Assembly (NCBI RefSeq): GCF_018304965.1 | Contig: NZ_JAGQED010000008.1 | Span: forward strand, 79,229-143,228 | DNA length: 64,000 nucleotides | Direction of reading: 5' to 3' | From: Collimonas antrihumi | GTDB lineage: Bacteria; Pseudomonadota; Gammaproteobacteria; Burkholderiales; Burkholderiaceae_D | Part shown: one piece after another, positions 44,444 through 53,277 of the stretch | Layout of the letters: the number at the start of each line of letters is the position of its first letter | Numbering within the stretch: the stretch's first letter is position 1 | Position numbers and translations under genes: made by a program | The notes under the pieces: generated by a model | Told to the model about the DNA's origin: nothing | The model's input: the letters and a program-made list of their open reading frames with translations, nothing else | Database searches by the model: none

Positions 44444-46612
44444 TTAATAATTGAGTCTCAAAGTCAGGCGCAGCTGGCGCGGCTCGCCGGGGTGCACTGT
44501 GACGCCGCTTGGCACCACGGCACTGCCGGGCGATACCTGATAGTCCTGCTGATAGGCGATATCGTAGTACTGGCGGTTGAACAGGTTGAGTGCGTCCAGC
44601 GATATCGACATCCGTGGAGAAATTTCACGCTGTATCCGAAGATTGGTGACGATCGCCGATTGCGCTGTCAGGCTGCCGTCCTGCGCCAGCGGATAAGGGC
44701 CTATATAGCGTGTTTCCAGTCCTGCCGACCAAGGCCCCAGGTGCTGCAGCGTCGCCCGTAACAGTGCGACCTTGCTGACCGCATTAGGAATCATGTTGCC
44801 CATGGTGCCGTTATCGTTCATTTTCGCGTAGCGCGCATGGGTCCAGGCGAAGTCGGCGTCGAGCAGCAGCCAGCGATTGACGATCCAATGGTTGTTCCAC
44901 TCGATGCCATGGCGTTTGCTGGCGCCGTTGGGCGCCGTACTGCCTATGGCGGAGTCGGCAGAATAGGTAATTTCGGAATCGCTGTTCAGGCTCCAGAGGG
45001 CCAGCGAGCTTTGCAGCCCGTCGATGATTTCAGTACGCACGCCGAATTCCTTGCCGGTACTGCCGACCAGCGCCGGCACCGCCGACGACGGCGCGCCGGT
45101 GGTTGGATCTATCTTGTCGATCACGCCGCGCGCATCGTTGCTATGAAAGCCCTTGCCGACATTGACAAAAAATTCGGTCTTCGCCCATGGCCCGAGGATA
45201 ATCGACAATTTGGGAGACACCCGGCTGCCGGACCCCGAACCGGAATTTTGCGACAACGAATACGATGTCATATTCATGGCGACACGGTCGACACGGGCGC
45301 CAGCCAGCGTGCGCAGCCAGTCGCTCCAGATCGTCGTGTTTTGCAGATACAGGCCAGCCATGGTTTCACTGACCTTGTCATCGGTAACCGTCTCAAAAGG
45401 AATGCGGGCCTGGGTGTTCTGCAAGCTGACGTCGATATTGTCATGCCGCAACTGCAAGCCCAGCTCCGTCGTTGAGTCATGTCCCAGCAAGCCATGCGTC
45501 CAGCCCTTGACGGCCTGGGCGCCAAGGATATTGCGGCTCTCAGCTTGCTGAAACTGGTCGCCTGTGGCTGGGCGCAATTCAAAGAACGTAAAATTCGACC
45601 AGAGTTTCAGGCGGTAATGCTCCGCGTAAGCCGAGATCCTGCTATAGCCGCCGTCGCCGTCATGGCTATGCCACTCTCCTGACAGAATCGCCCGTCCGCT
45701 ATTGCCGCCGTCGGTCGGGTCGAGTGCGGAAAAGCGTCCCAGTTGCCCCGAATTGATCAGTTCCAGCGGAATCTGGTCGCTTGAATTCCATTTGGCGTCG
45801 TAGTAAATTCCATCGATTGACCAGCCGCTTGCCTGACTACCGTCACTGAGTCGCACCAGCGCATTCGTCTTGCGCAATTCTTCCTTTAACGCCCACGGCC
45901 CGTTATTGCGCATGACTTCAAGCGCACCGAGTAAAGCCGGTCCTTGCTTGATTGCATCTACCCCGCTTTCAGGGCTCTGCTGTGGTTGTGAGAGCATAAT
46001 GGAACCGGCGACCAGTGCCCGCCGGTAACCATATGCGCCTCCAGTTAAATCGATGATGTTGTGGTCAAGACTCTTGCGATACTGGATGTCGGCCGAGCCA
46101 GCCGAGGAGAAATCGCCAGTGTGGGCGAAGTAGGGGCCTTTGCGGTAGTCGATGCGATCGACCAGTTCGGGAATCAGGAAGTTCAGATCGGAATAACCCT
46201 GGCCGTGGGCGTGGGTGGGCATATTCACTGGAATGCCGTCAACGCTGGTGGCGAAATCGGTGCCATGGTCAAGATTGTAGCCTCGCAGAAAATATTGATT
46301 GGCCTTGCCATCGCCGGAATGCTGGGTTACCACCAATCCGGGTACCGTCTCCAACACCTCACCGGGCCTTAGCAACGGCAAGTCCTGCAATAACTCGCCG
46401 CGTACAACGCCCTGAGATGCGGCGTTCGAGGTGCCGACAGCATTTTCATAGTGACCTTCGACCGTCACGGTGGGCAACATGACGTCGCCGCTACCCGGTT
46501 GAGATGCCTGCGGGAACGTTTCCTCTACGTGCCGATTCTGGCCAACCTGAGCCAAGGCCGCGTCGCCACACAAGCATAGGAAAACTGCGGTTATCCACGG
46601 TATTGCGCGCAT
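44444..46612 (-). CDS. TonB-dependent outer membrane receptor
   Basis: This 722-residue outer membrane receptor has a signal peptide (residues 1-22, ALA), a plug domain (about 45-165: TVTVEGHYENAVG, VLETVPGLVVTQHSG, NQYFLRGYNLDHGTDF) and a 22-strand beta-barrel ending in RLTLRLNY, with an aromatic last residue. Its substrate is not given by the sequence. It is divergent from the DUF4331/HupE cluster, so a metal ion or metal complex is a good guess. Confidence 0.85.
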   Translation of the reverse strand: MRAIPWITAVFLCLCGDAALAQVGQNRHVEETFPQASQPGSGDVMLPTVTVEGHYENAVGTSNAASQGVVRGELLQDLPLLRPGEVLETVPGLVVTQHSGDGKANQYFLRGYNLDHGTDFATSVDGIPVNMPTHAHGQGYSDLNFLIPELVDRIDYRKGPYFAHTGDFSSAGSADIQYRKSLDHNIIDLTGGAYGYRRALVAGSIMLSQPQQSPESGVDAIKQGPALLGALEVMRNNGPWALKEELRKTNALVRLSDGSQASGWSIDGIYYDAKWNSSDQIPLELINSGQLGRFSALDPTDGGNSGRAILSGEWHSHDGDGGYSRISAYAEHYRLKLWSNFTFFELRPATGDQFQQAESRNILGAQAVKGWTHGLLGHDSTTELGLQLRHDNIDVSLQNTQARIPFETVTDDKVSETMAGLYLQNTTIWSDWLRTLAGARVDRVAMNMTSYSLSQNSGSGSGSRVSPKLSIILGPWAKTEFFVNVGKGFHSNDARGVIDKIDPTTGAPSSAVPALVGSTGKEFGVRTEIIDGLQSSLALWSLNSDSEITYSADSAIGSTAPNGASKRHGIEWNNHWIVNRWLLLDADFAWTHARYAKMNDNGTMGNMIPNAVSKVALLRATLQHLGPWSAGLETRYIGPYPLAQDGSLTAQSAIVTNLRIQREISPRMSISLDALNLFNRQYYDIAYQQDYQVSPGSAVVPSGVTVHPGEPRQLRLTLRLNY

Positions 46613-46938
46613 GTCGTCCTATCTCCTCGAAATAGTTTCTTTTTCGTCATTTTCATGCGGCAACGGCATAAAACCGCATTCATTTCATATACGCAGTTTT
46701 TCTTGAGACGGATTCTTTTTCTTTTACCTGATTCGGACGGCTACAAATATGCAAGATAATTCCATTTTGACAATGAATTTCTTGGCATATTGTTCGTGCT
46801 CAAACATCTTCTGAAAATAAATCTCAAATTTTTGCATCCAGTTCAAAGTCGCCTGCGTAAACATGCAAGGCGCTACAGAAGCGATCGTTGACGCCCTGCA
46901 ACGTCGAAACTTCACATGTCATTCAACCGGAGAATAAG
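46613..46938. other. Divergent promoter region of TonB receptor and DUF4331 genes
   Basis: This 326-base region is rich in A and T near 46620-46840 and has no credible gene. It must carry promoters for the divergent receptor and DUF4331 genes. I saw no clear Fur box or other operator. Confidence 0.4.
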
Positions 46939-48432
46939 ATGAAATCAGTAGCGAGATCGGTAGCGAGTACTGCGCTTGGGATAGCCGCCGGATGTTTGCT
47001 GATTGCCGGAAATGTTTCGGCATCCAGTCATAGGGAATCCCCATTTGTGACCCAGAACCCGAAAGTCGATGGCACAGACTTTTATATGTTTCGCAGTTAT
47101 GAAACGGGGCGTAGCGGCTTTGTCACCATAGTCGCCAATTACCAGCCTTTTCAAGACGGCTTTGGCGGCCCTAATTTTTTCATGATGGATCCAAAGGCGT
47201 TATATGAAATTCATATCGATAACGTCGGCGATGGACACGAACATATCACCTATCAATTCCGTTTCAGTAATAATCTGCTTGATCTTGCCGTGCCGGTGGG
47301 CGGCAAGAATGTTTCGGTGCCGTTAATTAATATCGGCGCGATCAACGCTCCTAAGTCCGCAACACTCAATGTTCAGGAGAGTTACACCATTACCATGGTG
47401 ACAGGCGATCGCCGCACAGGTACGGCTGCATCAATCACCAATGCCGCCAACGGCAGCACCTCATTCGACAAGCCGGTTGACTACATCGGTAACAAGTCGT
47501 TGCCTAACTACGCTGCCTATGCCGCGCAACACATCTACAACATCAATATTCCAGGCTGTAGCACGCCGGGTAAGGTGTTTGTCGGTCAGCGCAAGGATCC
47601 GTTTGTCGTGAATCTGGGAGGCACGTTTGACCTGGTGAACATCACTGCGCCGGCAACGGCATTTGATCCCCAGGCGGAAAATAAAGGGTTGGACAACCTC
47701 AAGCTCAAGAACGTCACCGCCATCGAAATGGAAGTGCCTATTTCTTGCCTGGCGACTACTGCCGACCCGGTTATTGGCGGCTGGACGACTGCCAGCGTGC
47801 GTCAGGCGAGGCTGATTAATCCAGCGCCTGGCGCCGGTGTGGGCCTGGCTAGCAAGGAAGGTGGCGCCTGGTCGCAAGTCTCTCGGCTGGGTATGCCACT
47901 GGTAAATGAAGTGGTGATCGGCCTCAAGGATAAAGACCGCTTCAACACCAGCAAGCCTTCTGACGACGGCCAATTCCTGAGTTACGTGACCAATCCTACG
48001 TTACCGGCGCTGCTGGAAATCCTGTTTAGCAGCGCTGGCGTCAAAGCGCCGACCAATATCCCGCGTAATGACCTGGTCACCGCATTTTTAACCGGTGTGC
48101 CTGGCATCAATCAGCAAAAAACGGTGACGCCATCGGAGATGTTGCGTCTGAATACCAGCACTCCAGTGGCCGCTCCGGCTTCGCAAAGCCGTCTCGGCGT
48201 GATCGGCGGAGATTCTGCCGGCTTTCCGAACGGCCGTCGTCCGGGTGATGACGTGGTTGATATTGCATTGCGCGTGGTCATGGGCCGGTTATGCACTTTG
48301 AATATCGGCTGCGCACCGGCGAGCGCACCTTCCGGCGCGATCGATTTTACCGATGGCGCCTTCGTGGACTCAACATTCTTCGACAGCACCTTCCCGTACC
48401 TGAAGACCCCGGTGCCCGGCGTGTTTAACTAA
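46939..48432 (+). CDS. DUF4331 family exported protein
   Basis: This 497-residue protein belongs to DUF4331. A signal peptide (to about residue 28) is followed by SSHRESPFVTQNPKVDGTDFYMF, the family's N-terminal hallmark (short core: SHRESP, DGTDFYMF). Further family features are GHEHITYQFRFSN and the end segment PNGRRPGDDVVDIALRVV. The fold is predominantly beta; function is unknown. I set the start at 46939, after GGAGAATAAG. The lipoprotein gene follows 7 bases later. Confidence 0.82.
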   Translation: MKSVARSVASTALGIAAGCLLIAGNVSASSHRESPFVTQNPKVDGTDFYMFRSYETGRSGFVTIVANYQPFQDGFGGPNFFMMDPKALYEIHIDNVGDGHEHITYQFRFSNNLLDLAVPVGGKNVSVPLINIGAINAPKSATLNVQESYTITMVTGDRRTGTAASITNAANGSTSFDKPVDYIGNKSLPNYAAYAAQHIYNINIPGCSTPGKVFVGQRKDPFVVNLGGTFDLVNITAPATAFDPQAENKGLDNLKLKNVTAIEMEVPISCLATTADPVIGGWTTASVRQARLINPAPGAGVGLASKEGGAWSQVSRLGMPLVNEVVIGLKDKDRFNTSKPSDDGQFLSYVTNPTLPALLEILFSSAGVKAPTNIPRNDLVTAFLTGVPGINQQKTVTPSEMLRLNTSTPVAAPASQSRLGVIGGDSAGFPNGRRPGDDVVDIALRVVMGRLCTLNIGCAPASAPSGAIDFTDGAFVDSTFFDSTFPYLKTPVPGVFN

Positions 48433-48439
48433 GGAGCTT

Positions 48440-48709
48440 ATGATGAAACGCCTTATGACATCGATATTGATCGTCGGCGCGGGACTGGCTTTGAGCGCTT
48501 GCGGCGGCAGCGACGGCTCCTCATCGAATTTGGGAGGAACTCCGACGCCTGCGCCGGCGCCAGCTCCGGCTCCAGCGCCTGTTGCGGATGCATTCACGCT
48601 GCAGGTTGAACAAATTGCGAATACCACGTCGGAAACCACAACACCGGTATCGACTGATTCGATCGCGGTAACGCAATCAGAAACCACGAGCCCGGTTCCC
48701 ATCAATTGA
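48440..48709 (+). CDS. Small Pro/Ala-rich lipoprotein
   Basis: This 89-residue lipoprotein has a signal peptide with lipobox LSAC (Cys about residue 21), then a GGSDGSSS linker, a (PA)n stretch and a Ser/Thr-rich tail. Function is unknown; it is likely membrane-anchored beside the DUF4331 protein. Codons for Pro-Ala repeats could vary in number. Confidence 0.7.
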   Translation: MMKRLMTSILIVGAGLALSACGGSDGSSSNLGGTPTPAPAPAPAPAPVADAFTLQVEQIANTTSETTTPVSTDSIAVTQSETTSPVPIN

Positions 48710-48768
48710 AGACCGGCAGCACATCCATCCGCCGCTGGCGAGTGGATGTGCATTCAAGGAGTATCGCG

Positions 48769-49257
48769 ATGAATATCCGCATGTATTTGTTCGCCTTCGC
48801 GCTCACGGCATTGACAGCGACTGCGCATGCCGCAAAACCTTCGCCGGAATATATCAATCAGTTGGGCAAGGTCTATTCAGGTATCCGCAGCGCGCGAGAT
48901 CAGCGCGACATCTGTAAAACCATGTACCCGCAGCAGCACGCCAGTTACGATCAGGCGTGGCAGAGCTGGCAAAACAAAAACCACGATCTGGTAACAGAGT
49001 TCGATCGTCGCTTCGACCGCTATCTGCGCGACCTGGCCGGTGGCAACATGGTTAAGTACAAACAATACAAAGTGATTATGGAAAACAAGTTTTCTGAATC
49101 GAAGATGGCTCGTGCCAGTGCCTTGCAACACGCAAGCCCGGCCCAAGTCCAGCAAACGTGCCAAAGCTATGCCACCAATTTAGCGGGTAGCGCCGACCCT
49201 GCTCATGTCTACGCACGGGAAATATCCGATAGCCGGCGCTTGGTCCCCCAAGTTTGA
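48769..49257 (+). CDS. Exported protein of unknown function
   Basis: This 162-residue protein has a signal peptide (residues 1-21, AHA) and a highly helical, charged mature part with two Cys (in DICKTMY and QQTCQSY), which could form a disulfide. I do not recognise the family. CAAGGAG lies before the ATG at 48769. It lies within the DUF4331/HupE cluster, so a part in that system is likely. Confidence 0.65.
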   Translation: MNIRMYLFAFALTALTATAHAAKPSPEYINQLGKVYSGIRSARDQRDICKTMYPQQHASYDQAWQSWQNKNHDLVTEFDRRFDRYLRDLAGGNMVKYKQYKVIMENKFSESKMARASALQHASPAQVQQTCQSYATNLAGSADPAHVYAREISDSRRLVPQV

Positions 49258-49310
49258 ATTGTCTTGGCCTGATGCCGGGCAGGTCAAAAATAACAAAAGG
49301 GAGATAAATC

Positions 49311-49910
49311 GTGTTGCATAAAGAATTGAAACTCGCGATGCTGTTGCTGCTGTCCGTCATGGCAAGCGCTGCCTCCGCACACATCGGACAGGGCGACATG
49401 GCGGGTGGTTTCAAGACCGGCTTTTTGCACCCGATTTCAGGGCTGGATCATGTGATTGCCATGGTCGCAGTCGGTTTGTGGGGAGCACAATTGGGCCGTC
49501 CGGCGATATGGGTACTACCTGTCACATTTCCTCTGGTGATGACCATCGGTGGCGTGATGGGAGTACTCGGCGTTCCGCTGCATGGAATCGAGGTCGGCAT
49601 TGCGATGTCGGCTCTGGTACTTGGCGGCATGATCTCCTTTGCAGTTCGGCCGCCGCTTTGGATTGCAGGTTTGATTGTTGCCGGCTTTGCGATTTGCCAC
49701 GGTTTTGCCCACGGCGCCGAATTGCCGTCGTCAGCCAATCCGCTGACGTTCGCGATAGGTTTCGTACTAGCCACCGGCTTGCTCCATGCCTGCGGGATCG
49801 TTCTCGGGCTGTTATACAAATGGCGCGCCGGACAATATGCATTGCGAATGGGTGGTCTTGCGATAGCACTCGGAGGCGCTTATTTCCTCAATCTGGCGAT
49901 GACAGGGTGA
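49311..49910 (+). CDS. HupE/UreJ family membrane protein
   Basis: This 199-residue protein has the HupE/UreJ pattern: a signal-like N-terminus, HPISGLDHVIAMVAVGLW with the His/Asp motif of the family, and CHGFAHGAELP. HupE/UreJ proteins are secondary transporters, mostly for nickel or cobalt. The start is GTG, with GGGAG upstream. The neighbouring 49914 gene is a second, divergent member of the same family. Confidence 0.85.
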   Translation: MLHKELKLAMLLLLSVMASAASAHIGQGDMAGGFKTGFLHPISGLDHVIAMVAVGLWGAQLGRPAIWVLPVTFPLVMTIGGVMGVLGVPLHGIEVGIAMSALVLGGMISFAVRPPLWIAGLIVAGFAICHGFAHGAELPSSANPLTFAIGFVLATGLLHACGIVLGLLYKWRAGQYALRMGGLAIALGGAYFLNLAMTG

Positions 49911-49913
49911 GCC

Positions 49914-50540
49914 ATGCTTAGCCGATTTTATCGTGCCGGAGGTTCATTTACAGTCATCGCCCTTAGCGCGTGGCCGTCACTTGCCCATGCGCATGCGGCA
50001 TTTGTCGGCATTGGCGATTTCTACGCTGGCGTGCTGCATCCGATCACCTCCCCGGAGCACATCATGCTGCTGCTGGCATTGGGCTTGCTGGCGGGGCAAA
50101 ACGGCCGCCAGCGCTGCTGCTTCCTGTTGGCCGTTTTTCCTGTGGCAGTCCTGGCCGGGGCAATCGTCTCGCGACACTGGATGGTTCCGCAAAGCATGTT
50201 CGCCATCAATGTGTCCACCGTGATTGCAGCGGGTATCTTCCTGGCGATCGGACGACAGCAGCCGCGCTCCGTGCTGGGCCTGTTTGCGGCGTTTGCCGGC
50301 ATCACATTCGGCATGGCCAACGGCTCGGCGATAGAAGGTCAGATGGCGCCCGCCGCATTCTTTTCCGGAATGACGGCTGTCGCTTTTTTGACGCTAGCCT
50401 ATGTGACGGCGGCAGGAGATAGTTTGCTCAGACTGCGCCAGGGATGGATCAATATCGGTTTGCGGGTGGCCGGCAGCTGGGCGATTGCCATCGGCGTGCT
50501 GGTACTTAGTCTGGCCAGCCGTCAGTGGCTGCCAGGATAA
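49914..50540 (+). CDS. HupE/UreJ-like membrane protein, degenerate motifs
   Basis: This 208-residue protein has the HupE layout and starts the first motif as HPITSPEHIMLLLALGLLAG, so the usual GLDH is replaced by SPEH. The second motif FGMANGSAIEG lacks the paired histidines of HGxxHG. It may have changed metal or lost ion selectivity. It lies 3 bases after the first HupE gene. Confidence 0.75.
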   Translation: MLSRFYRAGGSFTVIALSAWPSLAHAHAAFVGIGDFYAGVLHPITSPEHIMLLLALGLLAGQNGRQRCCFLLAVFPVAVLAGAIVSRHWMVPQSMFAINVSTVIAAGIFLAIGRQQPRSVLGLFAAFAGITFGMANGSAIEGQMAPAAFFSGMTAVAFLTLAYVTAAGDSLLRLRQGWINIGLRVAGSWAIAIGVLVLSLASRQWLPG

Positions 50541-50558
50541 TCCAGGGAGAAATTGAAC

Positions 50559-51740
50559 ATGCGGCCAGTTTTTATCCTTGCGGGTGCTTTAGCCGCCATG
50601 CTGCTGGCGCCGCTTGCGCGCGCCGAACCGTTCAAACCTGTTGACGACGCCATGGTGCTGGAAATGCTGCCCCGCCGCGACAACGACGCGCTGAACGCGC
50701 GCATCGCCTGGCTGCGTGGGCAACTGAATGCCGCACCTGGCGATTTCAAACTCGCCAGCAAACTGTCCGAGCAACACCTGAGCCGTTTCCGCCGCGATAG
50801 CGATCCGCGCGATCTGGGGCAAGCCGAAGCTGTCATCGCCCCTTGGCTGAACACGGCAGAGCCACCGGCGCTGGCACTCATCCTGCGGGCTAGCGTACAA
50901 CAAAGCAATCACCAGTTTGAGGCCGCGTTGAGCAACCTGGATCGCGCCATGAATAAAGCGCCCGGCAACCCGCAGGCTTTATTGATGCGAGCCAGCATTT
51001 TGCAAGTTCAAGGGCGTTACGCACAAGCAAGGGAAAGCTGTGGCGCGCTGATTTTTCAAGATGCCGTCTTCGCCGGGATTTGCCTGGCGAACGTCATGGC
51101 AGTGAGCGGCCAACCCGATCAGGCCATGGCGCTGTTGCAACGGTTTATCGCCCAGGCGCCGGTAGAGCAGGGGATACAAGCCTGGGCCGCGGTCAGCCTG
51201 GCAGAAGCCGCCGCCTCAATCGGCCAAGATGGACAAGCCGAAACGGCGCTACGTCTTGGGCTAGCCGCCAACCCACGAGATGCGTATCTGAAGACAGCGA
51301 TGGCCGATTTTTTGCTGGAACACCATCGGCCGCGCGAAGTGCTTCCTCTCCTGGCGGATGATATCCGTAACGACAATCTGCTGTTGCGGCTGGCAATGGC
51401 CGAACAGCAGCTGGCCAGTCCTGATGCAAAGAGCCACATCGAAGACCTGCAAGCGCGTTTTGCGGCAGCGGCGGCGCGCGGCGATCGCGTGCATCTGCGT
51501 GAGGAAGCCATGTTTCGGCTGACCTTGCTGAATCAGCCGGAAGCCGCATTGCAGCTGGCACAGGCTAACTGGATAGTACAAAAAGAGCTGGCAGATTGCC
51601 GTATTTTGCTGGCCACGGCGGCCGCAGCACATCAGCCCGGCGCTGCCAAACCGGCCCTGGACTGGCTGACAGCCGCCCGTCTCCGGGCTCCTTCATTACT
51701 CACGTTAGCGCAACGCGTCCAGCAACTGGCTGCACGCTAG
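50559..51740 (+). CDS. Exported TPR-like protein
   Basis: This 393-residue protein has a signal peptide (residues 1-22, ARA) and repeated pairs of helices of about 34 residues (e.g. ALILRASVQQSNHQFEAALS, then NPQALLMRASILQVQGRYAQ), typical of TPR domains. It likely serves as a scaffold for proteins of this cluster. The ATG at 50559 is preferred over an in-frame TTG two codons upstream; AGGGAG lies upstream. Confidence 0.75.
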   Translation: MRPVFILAGALAAMLLAPLARAEPFKPVDDAMVLEMLPRRDNDALNARIAWLRGQLNAAPGDFKLASKLSEQHLSRFRRDSDPRDLGQAEAVIAPWLNTAEPPALALILRASVQQSNHQFEAALSNLDRAMNKAPGNPQALLMRASILQVQGRYAQARESCGALIFQDAVFAGICLANVMAVSGQPDQAMALLQRFIAQAPVEQGIQAWAAVSLAEAAASIGQDGQAETALRLGLAANPRDAYLKTAMADFLLEHHRPREVLPLLADDIRNDNLLLRLAMAEQQLASPDAKSHIEDLQARFAAAAARGDRVHLREEAMFRLTLLNQPEAALQLAQANWIVQKELADCRILLATAAAAHQPGAAKPALDWLTAARLRAPSLLTLAQRVQQLAAR

Positions 51741-51764
51741 ATACCGGCAAACAAAGGCACAAAG

Positions 51765-52889
51765 ATGAACCACGGATGGAAAACTCTGCTGATATGCTGG
51801 TTGCTCGGCCTTTCATCTCCGGCCCTGGCGCATAAGCCCAGCGACAGCTATTTGACCATAAGTGTCGATGGCAATGATCTGCGCGGGCGATGGGATGTCG
51901 CCTTGCGAGATCTGGATACCCCGCTGGTGCTGGATACCGACGGCAACGGCAAGCTGACCTGGGGGGAACTCAAGCCACGGCAGGCTGACATCATCCGCTA
52001 CGTGTTTACGCATATTTCCCTGTCCTCGGCGGGGCAAACCTGTCCGCTGCAGCCGAAAGACATGCTGATCGACCATCATACCGATGGCGCCTACGCCGTA
52101 TTGCTGTTCAATGCCAGATGCGCGGTACAACCGGCAAAACTGGAAATCGACTATCGATTGTTTGCCGATATCGATACGCTGCACAAAGGGCTGATCAATG
52201 TGATTAACGATGGCGCCATGGCGACGGCGATACTGGGGCTGGATCATCCGCAGGAAGTTCTCGACCTGCGTGGCAAGCCGCTTCACAGCGTCTTCACCGA
52301 TTTCATGTTGGACGGTATGTGGCATATCTGGCGGGGCTTCGACCACGCGTTGTTCCTGATTGCACTATTGCTCCCCGCATCATGGGTGGCAAGAGGGCAC
52401 GGCTGGGAAGCCGTGGACTCACCCAGGCCCGTCGTCCTTGAGTTGTTGCGCATAGTAACTGCATTTACCGCGGCGCATGCAATCACGCTCACGCTGGCAA
52501 CTTTCCATCTCGTCAGCTTGCCCGCGGCCTTGGTGGAAATCGGGATTGCCGTCACCATTTTACTTGCCGCAGTCAACAATATTTACCCTGTCGTCCAGCG
52601 ACGCTTGTGGCTAGTCGCATTCGCGTTCGGATTGATACACGGTTTTGGCTTTGCCAACGTACTGATCGACATGGCGTTGCCTCCACTCCATCTGGCGGTC
52701 GCGCTTGCCGGTTTCAACCTCGGGGTTGAAGCTGGTCAATTGGGTATCGTCATATTGTTGCTGCCGGTGTTGTACATGTACCGGCAACAACGGTGGTTCA
52801 AGCGCGTGGCGCTGTATGGCGGATCGGGAGCGATATCGATATTCGCCGTAATGTGGATCATGGAGCGCAGTGCAATGTTGACTGGATAA
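51765..52889 (+). CDS. Large HupE/UreJ-type protein with EF-hand
   Basis: This 374-residue protein has a signal peptide ending before HKPSDSYL, an extracytoplasmic N-domain (about 23-170) and a membrane domain with five to seven segments. The membrane part keeps HIWRGFDHALFLIALLLP and HGFGFANVLIDMALP, typical of the larger HupE/UreJ_2 family. Uniquely striking is a complete EF-hand loop, Asp57-Thr-Asp-Gly-Asn-Gly-Lys-Leu-Thr-Trp-Gly-Glu68, with ligands at positions 1, 3, 5 and 12. It could sense calcium or bind the transported metal. Confidence 0.82.
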   Translation: MNHGWKTLLICWLLGLSSPALAHKPSDSYLTISVDGNDLRGRWDVALRDLDTPLVLDTDGNGKLTWGELKPRQADIIRYVFTHISLSSAGQTCPLQPKDMLIDHHTDGAYAVLLFNARCAVQPAKLEIDYRLFADIDTLHKGLINVINDGAMATAILGLDHPQEVLDLRGKPLHSVFTDFMLDGMWHIWRGFDHALFLIALLLPASWVARGHGWEAVDSPRPVVLELLRIVTAFTAAHAITLTLATFHLVSLPAALVEIGIAVTILLAAVNNIYPVVQRRLWLVAFAFGLIHGFGFANVLIDMALPPLHLAVALAGFNLGVEAGQLGIVILLLPVLYMYRQQRWFKRVALYGGSGAISIFAVMWIMERSAMLTG

Positions 52890-52955
52890 GTGCGGGGGAA
52901 TGGATGGTGAAAATACACTATTCCTGTTCCGGCTTAAAACAAATCCACACCAGAG

Positions 52956-53135
52956 CTTAATGCCGTTAAGTCAAGGTTACCGGTTATAGCGCTTGGCACG
53001 TCATTCCCGCGAACGCGGGAATCCATTTTAACCACCATACTGTGCAACATGGATCCCCGCGTTCGCGGGGATGACGGAGTGACCGCACTGGTCCATCTAA
53101 AGAATACCGTTCGTGGCTTAACTTAACGGCATTAA
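52956..53135. mobile_element. MITE-like element with REP doublet
   Basis: This 180-bp element has 15-bp terminal inverted repeats, TTAATGCCGTTAAGT (52957-52971) and its exact complement (53121-53135). The direct repeat CACCAGAG occurs immediately outside both ends (52948-52955 and 53136-53143) and is an 8-bp target duplication. No transposase is present, so it would move only with help from outside. Inside are two REP-type palindromes in opposite orientation. Confidence 0.75.
53000..53075. repeat. REP-type palindrome pair inside the MITE
   Basis: TCATTCCCGCGAACGCGGGA (around 53000-53027) and its inverted partner ATCCCCGCGTTCGCGGGGAT (around 53049-53075) are classical REP-like palindromes. 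They face each other across 20 bases, as in BIMEs moved by RAYT enzymes. Confidence 0.75.
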
Positions 53136-53277
53136 CACCAGAGTTTCCTTTGACTGTCACGCCGATGCCGTCAGCATCGACGTCATCGGTTTGAAACAAA
53201 TCGGAAAAGTCGCAGCACTCCTGGGTCAGCATGACGATCGATGAAATGAAAACGCTTTTAATTGTTTCATCAGCCAA
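53136..53277 (-). pseudogene. Short reading frame interrupted by the MITE
   Basis: A minus-strand frame starting at TTG 53277 overlaps the end of the PilJ-like gene and runs into the MITE at 53135. If the element and one target copy are removed, the frame reads on for a few residues to a stop (…NSGVDLF). With the insertion, the frame continues 45 codons into the element instead. The product would be about 52 residues with CCDFSDLFQTDDVDADG. I do not recognise it, and it lacks a clear ribosome site. Confidence 0.4.

Noticed and set aside
52956..53135. CRISPR-like repeats in the palindromic region
   Set aside because: Only one inverted pair exists, with no regular repeat-spacer array; terminal repeats and target duplication fit a MITE.
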